From: Conyzicola nivalis_A
Lineage (GTDB): Bacteria > Actinomycetota > Actinomycetes > Actinomycetales > Microbacteriaceae
DNA: 64,000 bases
Assembly (NCBI RefSeq): GCF_040548875.1
Contig: NZ_JBEPSJ010000001.1
Location: 248,001-312,000, forward strand
Direction: 5' to 3'
How positions within the stretch are numbered: the first letter of the stretch is position 1; every line of letters begins with the position of its first letter. Shown piece by piece: positions 1 through 8,659 of the stretch. Position numbers and translations under genes: made by a program. The notes under the pieces were generated by a model. It was not told the origin of the DNA. It made no database searches and worked only from the letters and a program-made list of their open reading frames with translations.

Positions 1-637
1 CGGCGAGGGGCGCCTGGGCGGCGATCCGTCGGGCGAGCTCGAGCCCGCGGGCGTACTGCTCGCCGTCGGCGACGACCTCCTGCACCAGTCCGATGCGCAG
101 CGCCTCCGCGGCGTCGAAGAGGTCGCCGGTGAGCATCCAGCGCATGGCGTTGCCCCAGCCGACGGCACGGGGGAAGCGGATGGTCGCGCCGCCGAAGGGC
201 AGGATGCCGCGGCTCACTTCGATCTGCCCGAACCGGGTGGATGCCGCGGCGACGGCGATGTCGGCCGAGAGCACGAGCTCGACGCCGAGGGTGAGGCAGG
301 TGCCCTGCACGGCGATGACGACGGGCTTGCTGAGCGCGGTGCCCGACACCTGCCACGGGTTGATCCCGCCCTCCGCGGTGGTGTCGAGGCCGTCGGCGCC
401 GATCCGCGGGGCGACGTCGGCGAGGTCGAGACCGCCGGTGAAGTGGTCGCCGTGCGCGTAGACGAGGGCGACCCGCAGCTCGGCGTCGTTCTCGAGTTCG
501 GCGTAGGCGAGCGACAGCTCGTTCAGCAGCTGCAGGTCGGCGGCGTTGCGCTTCTCCGGCCGGTTGAGCCCGATGAGCAGCACGTGCCCGTCTCGGTCGA
601 TGGTGATGCGGGCCGGGGATTCGCTGCTCTGCGTCAT
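1..637 (-). CDS. Enoyl-CoA hydratase/isomerase (crotonase) family protein, 3' end cut off
   Basis: The reading frame opens with ATG at 637 and runs off the left edge, giving the first 212 residues. The fold signature is clear: HFTGGLDL around residue 60 matches the first oxyanion-hole loop of crotonases (usually HFCAGADL), G-x-E-L-V-L-S-A-D near residue 115 follows the second, and FGQIE keeps one of the usual catalytic glutamates. The family hydrates or isomerises acyl-CoA thioesters in the cytoplasm; the exact substrate cannot be read here. The replacement of the A-G-A-D loop by G-G-L-D is a mild deviation. The gene has no obvious operon partner inside the window. Confidence 0.85.
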   Translation of the reverse strand, partial: MTQSSESPARITIDRDGHVLLIGLNRPEKRNAADLQLLNELSLAYAELENDAELRVALVYAHGDHFTGGLDLADVAPRIGADGLDTTAEGGINPWQVSGTALSKPVVIAVQGTCLTLGVELVLSADIAVAAASTRFGQIEVSRGILPFGGATIRFPRAVGWGNAMRWMLTGDLFDAAEALRIGLVQEVVADGEQYARGLELARRIAAQAPLA

Positions 638-751
638 GCGCACCAGCCTATGGTCGCTCCCGCTCGCGGCCACCCCGTCGACAGGTTGCGACAAGCCCCG
701 CGGCGCGAACTCCCGGGTCGCACGTGCAAACCTACAAAACGGTGCGGCCGT

Positions 752-1582
752 CTACGAGGCGGTGAGCGCACCGATGATGCGCAGGATCGTGGGAAGGTCG
801 TCGGATGCCTCGTCGGGGCTCGCCGGGGAGAATCCCGCGATGCTCGCCCCGGCCAGGCCGAAGCGGCCCTTCAGTGCGCGCACCCCGGCGACCAGCGCAG
901 CGGGGGTCACCCCGAACGGCACGGGGTCGCTCAGCCCGAGCAGCTCGCCCGGGTCGAGCACGTCGAGGTCGATGTGGACGTAGACCGAGCCTGCGCCGGT
1001 GGCCTCGACGGCAGCGACCAGCGCAGCCGGGTCGGCGAGATCGTCGACCGTGAGCTGGCGGATGGCTGTGGCGGAGACGAACTCGTCTTCGCCCTCGTCG
1101 CTCGAGCGCACCCCGGCGAGCACGAGGCGCCCCGCGGCGAGCGGCGTGGCAGGAACGAGCGGGCCGATGCCGTCGCCGAGGAGGGTGCGCAGCACCATCC
1201 CCGAGAACGCCGCAGACGGCGAGCTCTCGAGCGTGTTCAGGTCGGGGTGGGCGTCGAACCAGATCACGGCGACGTCTCCGCCGGTGCGCTCGAGCGCGTG
1301 GTCGACCGCGGCCAGCGCCACGCCACAGTCGCCGCCGATCGTGAGCGCCCAGTCGTCGACATCGGCGAGCACCGCGAGGGTGCGGTCGCGCACGAGCTGC
1401 AGCGACCCCAGCCGGGGGAGCCCCGAGCCGAGCTCGTCGCCCGCCTCGAGCGGGACCTCGACGACGCGGGTGGAGCTTGCTGGGAGGTCGCCCCGGATCG
1501 CCTCGGCTCCGTCTGAGAGACGGAGAGCACGAGAAGATCCGGAGCCCTGCCACTGCGGGACTACGACAAAGGTTGCTGGCAC
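752..1582 (-). CDS. Arginase/agmatinase-family ureohydrolase
   Basis: The 276-residue product carries the ureohydrolase metal-site motifs in order: GGDC (about residue 85), WFDAHPDLN (about 108) and HIDLDVLDP (about 200). Members hydrolyse guanidino compounds such as arginine, agmatine or formiminoglutamate using a binuclear Mn centre. The first motif is GGDC where classical arginases have GGDH, so one Mn ligand is Cys instead of His; the substrate is therefore uncertain. The GTG start directly follows the TAG stop of the upstream reductase-like gene, so the two are probably translated together. Length fits the family. Confidence 0.8.
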   Translation of the reverse strand: MPATFVVVPQWQGSGSSRALRLSDGAEAIRGDLPASSTRVVEVPLEAGDELGSGLPRLGSLQLVRDRTLAVLADVDDWALTIGGDCGVALAAVDHALERTGGDVAVIWFDAHPDLNTLESSPSAAFSGMVLRTLLGDGIGPLVPATPLAAGRLVLAGVRSSDEGEDEFVSATAIRQLTVDDLADPAALVAAVEATGAGSVYVHIDLDVLDPGELLGLSDPVPFGVTPAALVAGVRALKGRFGLAGASIAGFSPASPDEASDDLPTILRIIGALTAS

Positions 1583-2233
1583 CTACTCAGTATCACCGTT
1601 GCGGGTAGCCCGAGCGAGGTTCTGCGCGAGTTCTTCGGAGTTCTGGCGCACGCCGTAGGCCGGCTCATCACGTTCGAAACGCCAGCTGGTGTCGAGGTCG
1701 CCCGAGCTGACGGTGTCGTACCCGAACTCGTCGAACAGCGCGGTGATGAGCTCGATCGCGTCGGGGAAGTCGCTAGCCGTGGCCAGCGCGCGGCGGTTCG
1801 GGGTGCCGGCGGGAGTGCCGTCGGTCGCGATGTCGCTCGCCGTGATGTGGTTGAAGCCCTTGACGACCCTGCTCTCGGGCAGGTGCGCCTGCAGCAGCCC
1901 GGAGACCGTGGCTGTGCCGTCGTCGAGCTCGGGGATGCGGCCGTCGCGCTCGAAGTAGTAGTTGTTCGTGTCGATCACGATCTTGCCGGCGAGCTCGGAC
2001 ACGGGAACCTGCGTGTAGTTCTTGAGGGGCACGGTGACGACGGCGAAGTCGCCCGCCGCGGCGGCGTCGGCCGAGGTCGCGGCGCGGGCGCGCGGCCCCA
2101 GTTCGGCGACGAGATCGCCCAGCGTCTCCGGCCCGCGGGAGTTGCTGATCACGACGTCATACCCGAGCTTCACCGCCACGCGAGCTATCTGGCTGCCGAT
2201 GTGTCCTGCTCCGATGATTCCGATAGTTGTCAT
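1583..2233 (-). CDS. NADPH-dependent F420-reductase-like / coenzyme F420-type NADP oxidoreductase
   Basis: The 216-residue protein begins with a Rossmann nucleotide-binding motif (GIIGAGHIGSQIA, residues 5-17), followed by a basic/serine patch (SNSRGPETL) that usually selects NADP. It resembles the small F420-dependent NADP oxidoreductase family and the N-terminal domain of pyrroline-5-carboxylate reductase. A likely role is cytoplasmic hydride transfer, with the real partner (F420 or a metabolite) unknown. It abuts the downstream ureohydrolase gene with no gap, suggesting an operon of two. A palindromic repeat lies just upstream. Confidence 0.75.
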   Translation of the reverse strand: MTTIGIIGAGHIGSQIARVAVKLGYDVVISNSRGPETLGDLVAELGPRARAATSADAAAAGDFAVVTVPLKNYTQVPVSELAGKIVIDTNNYYFERDGRIPELDDGTATVSGLLQAHLPESRVVKGFNHITASDIATDGTPAGTPNRRALATASDFPDAIELITALFDEFGYDTVSSGDLDTSWRFERDEPAYGVRQNSEELAQNLARATRNGDTE

Positions 2234-2268
2234 GCGCGGGCCAACGACGCGTGACGACGGGAAATTCC

Positions 2269-2334
2269 CCCTTCGACAGGCTCAGGGACCGGACAGGCTC
2301 AGGGACCGCAGCGGTCGCTGAGCCTGTCGAAGCG
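2269..2334. repeat. Palindromic Microbacteriaceae-type repeat, copy A
   Basis: CCCTTCGACAGGCTCAGGGACC, a second truncated unit, and the inverted arm GGTCGCTGAGCCTGTCGAAGCG can fold into a long GC-rich hairpin. It lies a few bases past the pspA stop, where it could end pspA transcription. The same unit recurs at 10091, 34611, 40946, 47945, 52242 and 55794. Confidence 0.85.
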
Positions 2335-2341
2335 TCGCCTG

Positions 2342-3088
2342 CTACTGCCCGAGCTGCCCCTGCGACGCGCTGCCGCCGGCGCCGAGCTTGAGGGCGGCGA
2401 GGCGGGCCTCGATCTCGGTCTGCTTGTCGAGGTCCTCGAGGCTTTCGAACTGGGCGTCGAGGCTGGATGCCGCGAGCTCCTGCTGTCCGAGAACCTTGGC
2501 CTCCTCGCGGCGGATCTTGTCTTCGAAGCGGCTGATCTCGCTCGTCGGGTCGAGCATGTCGATCGAGCCGATGGCCTCCTGCACCTGGCGCTGGGCGTCG
2601 ACGGTCTTCGAGCGGGCGATAAGCTCGTCGCGCTTCGACGTGAGCTCGCCGAGCTTGCCGCGCATCGAGTCGAGACCGCTCTTGAGCTTGTCGACGACGA
2701 GGGTCTGCGAGGCGATGGTCGGCTGTGCGTCCTTGGCCTCCTTCTCGGCCTGGAACTGCTTGCCGAGGGCGACCTTGGCGAGGTTGTCGAACTTGTCGGC
2801 GTCGACGGCGTTGCCGCCGGAACGCAGCTCGTCTGCCTTCGAGCTCGCGGCGAGTGCCTTGCGGCCCCAGTCGTTCGCCGCGGCGACGTCTTCCTCGTAG
2901 TCCTGCTCGATGAGGCGCAGGTTGCCGATCGTCTGGGCGACGGCGCTCTCCGCCTCGGCGATGCTGTTGGTGTAGTCGCGCACCATCTGGTCGAGCATGA
3001 GGGCGGGATCCTCCGCCTGGTCGAGCATCGCGTTGATGTTGGCCTTGGCCAGTTGGGTGATGCGACCGAGGATGGACTGCTTAGCCAT
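2342..3088 (-). CDS. pspA: PspA/IM30 (Vipp1) family phage-shock protein
   Basis: The 248-residue product starts MAKQSILGRITQLAKANINAM, the typical amphipathic N-terminal helix, and continues as an almost wholly alpha-helical coiled coil rich in A, E, K and Q, as in PspA/IM30 membrane-remodelling proteins. These oligomerise on the inner face of the cytoplasmic membrane and protect it under stress. I chose ATG 3088, preceded by AAAGG, rather than upstream in-frame codons that would read through the glycine-rich 3' end of the neighbouring gene. It follows the TPM-domain gene on the same strand by 43 bp, a pairing that suggests a shared envelope-stress function. Confidence 0.9.
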   Translation of the reverse strand: MAKQSILGRITQLAKANINAMLDQAEDPALMLDQMVRDYTNSIAEAESAVAQTIGNLRLIEQDYEEDVAAANDWGRKALAASSKADELRSGGNAVDADKFDNLAKVALGKQFQAEKEAKDAQPTIASQTLVVDKLKSGLDSMRGKLGELTSKRDELIARSKTVDAQRQVQEAIGSIDMLDPTSEISRFEDKIRREEAKVLGQQELAASSLDAQFESLEDLDKQTEIEARLAALKLGAGGSASQGQLGQ

Positions 3089-3131
3089 GGAGCTGCCTTT
3101 CGTTGGATGGATGGGTACTGTCGTGAAGTTT

Positions 3132-5177
3132 CTAGAAGCGGCCGCCGCCGCCGCGTCGGCCGCCGCGGGAGCCGCCGCTCGACCGCCGCGAGCTGCCGCC
3201 GAACCCGCCACCGCCGCCGGATCGGAAGCCGCCGGACCGCGAGCCGCCTGAGCGGCCGCCCGACCAGCCGCCACCGCCGCCCCAGCCGCCGCCCCCGCCG
3301 CCCATGCCGCTGGAGAGCAGGCCGCCGAGGATGCCGCCGATGAGCGCGGTGGTGTCGATCCCGGCGGCCGGGCCGCCGAACCCGCCGCCGGTGGTGGAGC
3401 GGAAGTAGTCGACGTCGCCCTGGGCGAGCTCTGTGCCCTGCTGGGCGAGGCTCGAGGCGCGGTGCGCGGCCGACAGCGCGGCGACCGGATCGGGCCCGGC
3501 GAGCGCGGCCGCCTCGTCGAGCGCCTGCTGCGCCGCCGACAGCCGGGTGCGGGCCTCGGGGCCGATGCCGCCGCGCCGCGTCGACAGGTACTGCTCGCCG
3601 GCGGAGATCTGGGCGCGGGCGCCCGCCATCACGCGCTCCAGCGAGGAGCGTGCGCTCGCCTCCTGCTGCTGGCGGTCGCGCACACCGGTGAGCGCCTGCG
3701 CGAGAGTCTCGTCGAGTCGTTCGACGCGTTGCAGGGCGTCGATCGGGTCGCGGGCGCTGTCGGGGAGGATGGCGTCCAGCGCCGTGCTCGTCGCCTCGAT
3801 CGTGGGCGCGAGGTCGCTCGATGCCGCACGCGCCTCGGCCAGGTCGCGGTGCAGCTCGTCGACGGCGGCCGCGAGGGCGGTCTGCGCCGCCGCGAGCTCG
3901 GAGGAGAGGGCGTCGACGGCGTCGAGCAGCTGCCCTGCCTGCGCGATGCTCGACTGCGCGGCCCGCACCGCGACGGCGGACGAGCCGGTGCCGCGGCCGG
4001 CCGGTGTACTACCGCCGGCCGGCGTAGCGCTGCCGTTCGAAGAACCGCCGCCCGCGAGAGCCGACCGGGCGGATGCCGCGGTGGTGGCGGCGAGCGAGAG
4101 CAGGGTGCGCGCCTGCGCGGCATTGCCCGCGACTGTGGCGATGGTGCTCGGGGCGTACCGGGCGGCGAGGTCGGCCGTCGTGGTCTCGGCGGCGGCGACT
4201 CGGGCTTCGAGGGCGCGAGCCGAGGCATCCACCGAATCGAGGATGGCGGGGGCGTTCTTCTCGATCTCACGCAGCGCGTCGAACGCGTCCGCCTGGGCGT
4301 CGAGGTCGGCGTCGGCCTTCTCGGCGAGCTCGATGACGCGCAGGGTGAGTGCGCGCTTCTCCTCGGGGGTCTCGGGGAAGGCGTCGTCGAGCTTCTGGCG
4401 GATCGAGAACGCCTCTCCCACCGCCGTCTTGGCCGCGGCGAGGGCGGCCCTGAAGTCCTTGGTCGCGTCGTCGCCGAACTGGGCGACGGCGAAACCGACC
4501 TCCTGCTCGCTGGTGCGCAGCGAGTCGTCGACCTCGACGAGGAGGCTCGAGGCCTTGGCGTCGAGCTGCTGCTGGGTGAGCTGCCCCGCCGGCAGTGACG
4601 TCTCGCCGGCCTTCCTGCGCCGGGCGGCCCGCACCAGCAGGTAGACGAGCGCGCCGCCGACCGCCGCGACGAGGATCAGAACGATGGGCCAGAGCGGCAG
4701 GCTCCCCGAGTCGTCGCCCTTGCCCGCGAGACCGTCGGCGAAGGCGATCGCGGCGTCGGCCCAGTTGTCGTCGCGCAGCTCGGGGATCAGTGCGTTCTGT
4801 TCGATCTCCGCGAGGTCGGAGTCGCTCAGCGGAAACGCCTCGGCGACCGACACCTGGTAGAGGCGGTCTTCGGTCGCGATGGCGAGCAGCGCGTCCTTGT
4901 CGCCGAGCCCGCTGATCGTGGCGGTCGTGTCGGCCCAGTCCGCGGCGCTCGAAGCGCCGGTGAACGAGTCGACGTAGACGACGAACAGCTGGATGCCGGT
5001 GTCGTTGTAGAGGGAGTCGAGCGAGGCGACGATGCGGTCTTCGTCGCCCGTGACGACCCCCGCCTGGTCGAGCACGTAGGCACCGCCCAGATCGACCGGA
5101 TCCTCGGCGTGCGCCGCCGGTGCGAGGGCCATCAGACCGACGAGCAGCGAGACGCCCACCACGATTCGCGACTTCAT
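3132..5177 (-). CDS. TPM-domain membrane protein with coiled-coil and glycine-rich C-terminus
   Basis: The start at ATG 5177 has a GGAGAG ribosome site and gives 681 residues. A signal peptide (about 1-25, ending AHAED) leads an extracytoplasmic TPM domain (YgcG/Psb32 family, about 27-165). Next come one transmembrane helix (about 175-197) followed by RAARRRK, a long alanine-rich coiled-coil region, and a C-terminal tail of G, S and R with SGGGGGFGG-like repeats. TPM domains occur in thylakoid and envelope proteins and some have phosphatase activity; here the role is inferred to be envelope maintenance together with the downstream pspA gene. The glycine-rich tail resembles YgcG-type proteins. 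Confidence 0.82.
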   Translation of the reverse strand: MKSRIVVGVSLLVGLMALAPAAHAEDPVDLGGAYVLDQAGVVTGDEDRIVASLDSLYNDTGIQLFVVYVDSFTGASSAADWADTTATISGLGDKDALLAIATEDRLYQVSVAEAFPLSDSDLAEIEQNALIPELRDDNWADAAIAFADGLAGKGDDSGSLPLWPIVLILVAAVGGALVYLLVRAARRRKAGETSLPAGQLTQQQLDAKASSLLVEVDDSLRTSEQEVGFAVAQFGDDATKDFRAALAAAKTAVGEAFSIRQKLDDAFPETPEEKRALTLRVIELAEKADADLDAQADAFDALREIEKNAPAILDSVDASARALEARVAAAETTTADLAARYAPSTIATVAGNAAQARTLLSLAATTAASARSALAGGGSSNGSATPAGGSTPAGRGTGSSAVAVRAAQSSIAQAGQLLDAVDALSSELAAAQTALAAAVDELHRDLAEARAASSDLAPTIEATSTALDAILPDSARDPIDALQRVERLDETLAQALTGVRDRQQQEASARSSLERVMAGARAQISAGEQYLSTRRGGIGPEARTRLSAAQQALDEAAALAGPDPVAALSAAHRASSLAQQGTELAQGDVDYFRSTTGGGFGGPAAGIDTTALIGGILGGLLSSGMGGGGGGWGGGGGWSGGRSGGSRSGGFRSGGGGGFGGSSRRSSGGSRGGRRGGGGRF

Positions 5178-5254
5178 CGGTTCTCTCCTCGGCCGTTGCC
5201 AGCTAGTTGAGGAGATTCTATCGACTTGTCTGCGACGCCTTCCTGAGTGTTGCG

Positions 5255-6037
5255 TCAGCCGATGCGCACCGACCGGGTCGGGCCGGTCACGAGCTCGGCG
5301 TTTCCGTCGACCGTGACGTCTGTCGCCGCCGACACCTGGTACTCGCCGGGGGCCACGGGAGGCAGATCGTCGCGGAAGGCCTCGGCCGTGTCGTCTTCGA
5401 CGGCGCAGACGACCGGGGTGAAGGATGCCGCGTAGTCGAGCGATTCGCCGGGTGCGAGGGTCACATCCTGCAGCATCATGATCGTCGGTCCGTTGCTGTG
5501 CCAGAGCACGATGCCGTTCTGCGACAGCGTGATCGCCGGGTTGGCCGGCGAGTAGCCGACGACCGGCTCCGTTCCCGTGTTCGTCAGGGTCGCCGTTCCG
5601 GTGACCGGGGCGGTACCCGCGGGTGCGTCGGGGAAGTCGACGGTGAGCACGAGGCCGGTAGGGCTGGGAGCGACCTCGGCCAGCGGTCCGCCGCACAGGT
5701 TGATGCGGTCGGCGGGAGCGCGCTTGATCCCGGAGGACAGGTCGTCGCCCTCCATCGTCTCGCCGGTGGCTTCACGCCCGTCGGCCGGCGAGTCGTATGC
5801 CTGGCCCTGCTCGGCCGTCGTCGCGACCTGGCTCGTGGACTGCACGCCCGACGGGCCGAACTCGTTCACGGCGACGAAGCCGATGCCGCCGACGGCGAGC
5901 GTGAAGGCGCCGCCGATCCCGACCTGGGCGGGCAGTCGGCGGCGCTTGCTGCGCCGGATGACCGACTGCACGTCGATCCGGCGGCCGGGGGCCTCGGGGG
6001 CGCGGAACAGGTCGCGGAGATTCGGTTCAGTTGCCAT
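5255..6037 (-). CDS. Single-pass membrane protein coupled to a sigma factor (candidate anti-sigma factor)
   Basis: The ATG lies inside the 3' end of the sigma-factor gene (11-bp overlap), so translation is coupled. The 260-residue protein has a short cytoplasmic N-terminus (about 1-40, with a basic stretch RRSKRRR), one transmembrane helix (about 44-64), and an exported beta-rich region with a Cys pair (NLCGG and VVCAV) and V/T/P/G-rich strands. The arrangement is what one expects of a membrane anti-sigma factor, but no zinc-binding HxxxCxxC motif is visible and the N-terminus is short. The outer domain could instead be a sensor or an unrelated secreted-type domain. Confidence 0.6.
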   Translation of the reverse strand: MATEPNLRDLFRAPEAPGRRIDVQSVIRRSKRRRLPAQVGIGGAFTLAVGGIGFVAVNEFGPSGVQSTSQVATTAEQGQAYDSPADGREATGETMEGDDLSSGIKRAPADRINLCGGPLAEVAPSPTGLVLTVDFPDAPAGTAPVTGTATLTNTGTEPVVGYSPANPAITLSQNGIVLWHSNGPTIMMLQDVTLAPGESLDYAASFTPVVCAVEDDTAEAFRDDLPPVAPGEYQVSAATDVTVDGNAELVTGPTRSVRIG

Positions 6038-6614
6038 TGCGTGCTCCCAGTGCGGTCGTCGGTCGGTCGGTCGATGTCGTGGGCGTCGCACGCGTCGTGT
6101 GCGGCTCGGGTTCTGCGAGCGAGATCGCCATCTTCGCGAGCCCGTCGCTGAGGTAGCGCTTGACCGTGCCCGGGCTGAGCTCGAGCGTCGCGGCGATGTC
6201 GTCGACCTTGAGGTCGTCGTAGTAGCGCAGCACGAGACACGCGCGCTCGCGTGGGGTGAGCTTCTGCAGCTCCTCGTGCAGGTCGATGCGCGACTCGGTG
6301 TCGCCCGAGCTCGACTCGGCGACCTCCGCGGTCGCGGTGAGGTGCGCGATCTTGCGCCAGCGCGTCGTTCGTCTGCCGCGGTCGATGTGCGTGTTCAGGA
6401 TGGCGCGGCGCACGTATCCCTCGGCGCTGTCCACCGAGAAGCCGTTGCGCAACCGGCCGAAGGTCTTCACGAGGGCGTCCTGCACGAGGTCGGCGGCGTC
6501 GTCCTGACTGCCGCAGACGAAGTACGCGTAGCGGGTGAGGGCGTCGCCGCGCTCGGCAACGAGCCGGCTCACCACGTTCTCCCAGTGCGGGGAATCCACT
6601 GCTGCCTGCGACAC
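6027..6614 (-). CDS. ECF-type RNA polymerase sigma factor (SigE-like family)
   Basis: The 195-residue protein shows region 2 (LTRYAYFVCGSQDDAADLVQDALVKTF, starting about residue 26) and region 4 (LTPRERACLVLRYYDDLKVDDIAATLELSPGTVKRYLSDG), the two-domain layout of extracytoplasmic-function sigma factors. It directs RNA polymerase to a small regulon, probably linked to the envelope since the downstream coupled gene encodes a membrane protein and the next genes are the TPM/PspA module. The C-terminal tail (T/P/R-rich, last 30 residues) is unstructured-looking and overlaps the start of the next gene. Confidence 0.88.
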   Translation of the reverse strand: MSQAAVDSPHWENVVSRLVAERGDALTRYAYFVCGSQDDAADLVQDALVKTFGRLRNGFSVDSAEGYVRRAILNTHIDRGRRTTRWRKIAHLTATAEVAESSSGDTESRIDLHEELQKLTPRERACLVLRYYDDLKVDDIAATLELSPGTVKRYLSDGLAKMAISLAEPEPHTTRATPTTSTDRPTTALGARNGN

Positions 6615-6676
6615 GGTTCTGCCTCCTGGGATAGGTCTCTATCTTCCAAGACGCACGACGTGCGCAGAACGTTGTG

Positions 6677-8536
6677 CTACTTCAGCCGCAACCGCAGCTC
6701 GAGCAGCTGGCGGGTCAGCGCCGCGGGCACCCGGCCGCCGAACGTGTCGAAGAACTCGCCCACGCCGTCGACCTCCCGCGAGTAGGCGGCGGCGTCCACC
6801 TCGAACAGCTTCTCCCAGTCGCCGGGGGCGAGGTCGAGGTCGTCGACGGGGATACCGCCGGGCGCCGGCAGCAGGCCGATCGGGCTCTCCTCGGCGGGGG
6901 CGGTGCCGTCGACCCGGTCGAGGATCCAGGCGAGCACGCGCGCGTTCTCGCCGAATCCGGGCCAGAGGAAGCGGCCGTCGTCGTCTTTGCGGAACCAGTT
7001 GACCTGGAAGACGGCGGGCGCGTGCTCGAGCTTCGCCCCCACTTCGAGCCAGTGGGCCCAGTGGTCGGCCATGTTGTACCCGCAGAACGGCGCCATGGCG
7101 AAGGGGTCGCGGCGCAGCTCCCCGATGGTGCCTTCGGCGGCCGCGGTGCGTTCGCTCGAGATGGTGGCGCCCAGGTAGACGCCGTGCTCCCAATCCCGTG
7201 CCTCCACCACTAGCGGCACGGTGCTCGCGCGGCGGCCGCCGAAGATTATCGCGTCGATGACGACGCCGCTGGGGTCGTCCCAGTCGTCCGCGATGGTCGG
7301 GCACTGCCGTGCCGCGACCGTGAAGCGGGAGTTGGGATGCGCCGCGGGGGTCGACGACGTCGGCGTCCAGTGCTCGCCGCGCCAGTCGACCAGGTGCGCG
7401 GGCGCCTTGTCGGTCATGCCCTCCCACCACACGTCGCCGTCGTCGCGCAGTGCGACGTTCGTGAAGATGGTGTTGCCCCACAGGGTGTCGATCGCCACGG
7501 GGTTGGTCGTCACGCCGGTTCCGGGAGCGACCCCGAAGAAGCCCGCCTCGGGGTTGATGGCGCGCAGGCGGCCGTCGGCATCCGGGCGCAGCCAGGCGAT
7601 GTCGTCGCCGATGGTCTCCACGCTCCAGCCGGGGATGGTGGGCTGCAGCATCGCCAGATTCGTCTTGCCGCACGCGCTCGGAAACGCGGCGGCGACGTGG
7701 AACACCCGGCCCTGCGGATTGGTGACCTTGATGATGAGCATGTGCTCGGCGAGCCAGCCCTCGTCGCGCGCCATGACCGAGGCGATGCGCAGCGCGAACG
7801 CCTTCTTCGCGAGCAGCGCGTTGCCGCCGTAGGCCGAGCCGAACGACCAGATCTCCCTCGTCTCGGGGAAGTGCGAGATGTACTTGGTCTCGTTGCACGG
7901 CCACGGCACGTCGGCCTCGCCCGGCTCGAGCGGGGCGCCCACGGAGTGGACGGCGGGCACCCACTGGGTGTCGTCGTCGATGAGTTCGAGCGCGGCCGAG
8001 CCCATGCGCGTCATGATGCCGGTGGAGACGACCACGTAGGGGGAGTCGGTGACCTGCACGCCGAGTTTGGCCAGCGGCGACCCGAGCGGGCCCATCGAGA
8101 ACGGCACGACGTACATCGTGCGGCCGCGCATGCTGCCGGCGAAGAGCGGCTCGAGCGTGGCGCGCATCTCCGCCGGGTCGCGCCAGTTGTTCGTGGGACC
8201 GGCGTCGGCCTCGTCGGCGGAGCAGATGAAGGTCCGGTCCTCGACGCGGGCGACGTCGCTCGCGTCTCCCCGGGCGAGGAAGCTTCCCGGCCGGAACTCG
8301 GGGTTGAGCTGAGTCAGCGTGCCCGACTCGACCATGAGGTGGGTGAGCGCGTCGTTCTCACGCAGCGACCCGTCACACCAGACGACGGCGTCGGGCGTGG
8401 TGAGGGCGGCGATCGAATCGACCCAGGCGACGACGGATGGCGCGGCCTCGGCCGGAGCGCCGGGTGCGAGCCGCGCGACCTCGCGGGGCCGGGGCGCGAT
8501 CACGGGTGTCGGTGCGGTGCGGGTGAGGATGCTCAT
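6677..8536 (-). CDS. pckG: Phosphoenolpyruvate carboxykinase (GTP)
   Basis: The 619-residue protein matches GTP-dependent PEPCK. It has the P-loop FPSACGKTNLAML (about residue 285) with the reactive cysteine, the upstream signature YGGNALLAKK, and WFRKDDDGRFLWPGFGENARVL near residue 520. It converts oxaloacetate and GTP to PEP, CO2 and GDP, the entry step of gluconeogenesis. I chose ATG 8536, preceded by GGGAA; ATG 8548 is in frame four codons earlier but lacks a ribosome site. It is divergent from a RamB/ScfR-type regulator, which suggests control by acetate or short-chain fatty-acid metabolism. Confidence 0.96.
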   Translation of the reverse strand: MSILTRTAPTPVIAPRPREVARLAPGAPAEAAPSVVAWVDSIAALTTPDAVVWCDGSLRENDALTHLMVESGTLTQLNPEFRPGSFLARGDASDVARVEDRTFICSADEADAGPTNNWRDPAEMRATLEPLFAGSMRGRTMYVVPFSMGPLGSPLAKLGVQVTDSPYVVVSTGIMTRMGSAALELIDDDTQWVPAVHSVGAPLEPGEADVPWPCNETKYISHFPETREIWSFGSAYGGNALLAKKAFALRIASVMARDEGWLAEHMLIIKVTNPQGRVFHVAAAFPSACGKTNLAMLQPTIPGWSVETIGDDIAWLRPDADGRLRAINPEAGFFGVAPGTGVTTNPVAIDTLWGNTIFTNVALRDDGDVWWEGMTDKAPAHLVDWRGEHWTPTSSTPAAHPNSRFTVAARQCPTIADDWDDPSGVVIDAIIFGGRRASTVPLVVEARDWEHGVYLGATISSERTAAAEGTIGELRRDPFAMAPFCGYNMADHWAHWLEVGAKLEHAPAVFQVNWFRKDDDGRFLWPGFGENARVLAWILDRVDGTAPAEESPIGLLPAPGGIPVDDLDLAPGDWEKLFEVDAAAYSREVDGVGEFFDTFGGRVPAALTRQLLELRLRLK

Positions 8537-8659
8537 CGTCGTTCCCATCTGAGTGTGGCGCCGGTAAATTTGCTCGTAGTTATATGGTGGCGCGGTTATG
8601 GGGGTTAAATACGTAGAAAGTATTGGAAAGATGGCCACTTCTTTCGCTAGATTCGAAGA
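8537..8659. promoter_or_regulatory. Divergent pckG / ramB-like control region
   Basis: This 123-bp A+T-richer gap must hold both promoters. TAGATT at 8648-8653 sits just upstream of the regulator ATG, as a -10 box of a leaderless or short-leader transcript would. AATACTTTCTA (complement of 8614-8624) and TAAATTTGC resemble parts of the corynebacterial RamB box (AAAACTTTGCAAA), but neither is a full match. Confidence 0.4.

Noticed and set aside
3089..3274. Extended N-terminus of PspA
   Set aside because: The alanine-rich extension is the antiphase reading of the neighbouring glycine-rich coding end; PspA homology starts at 3088.
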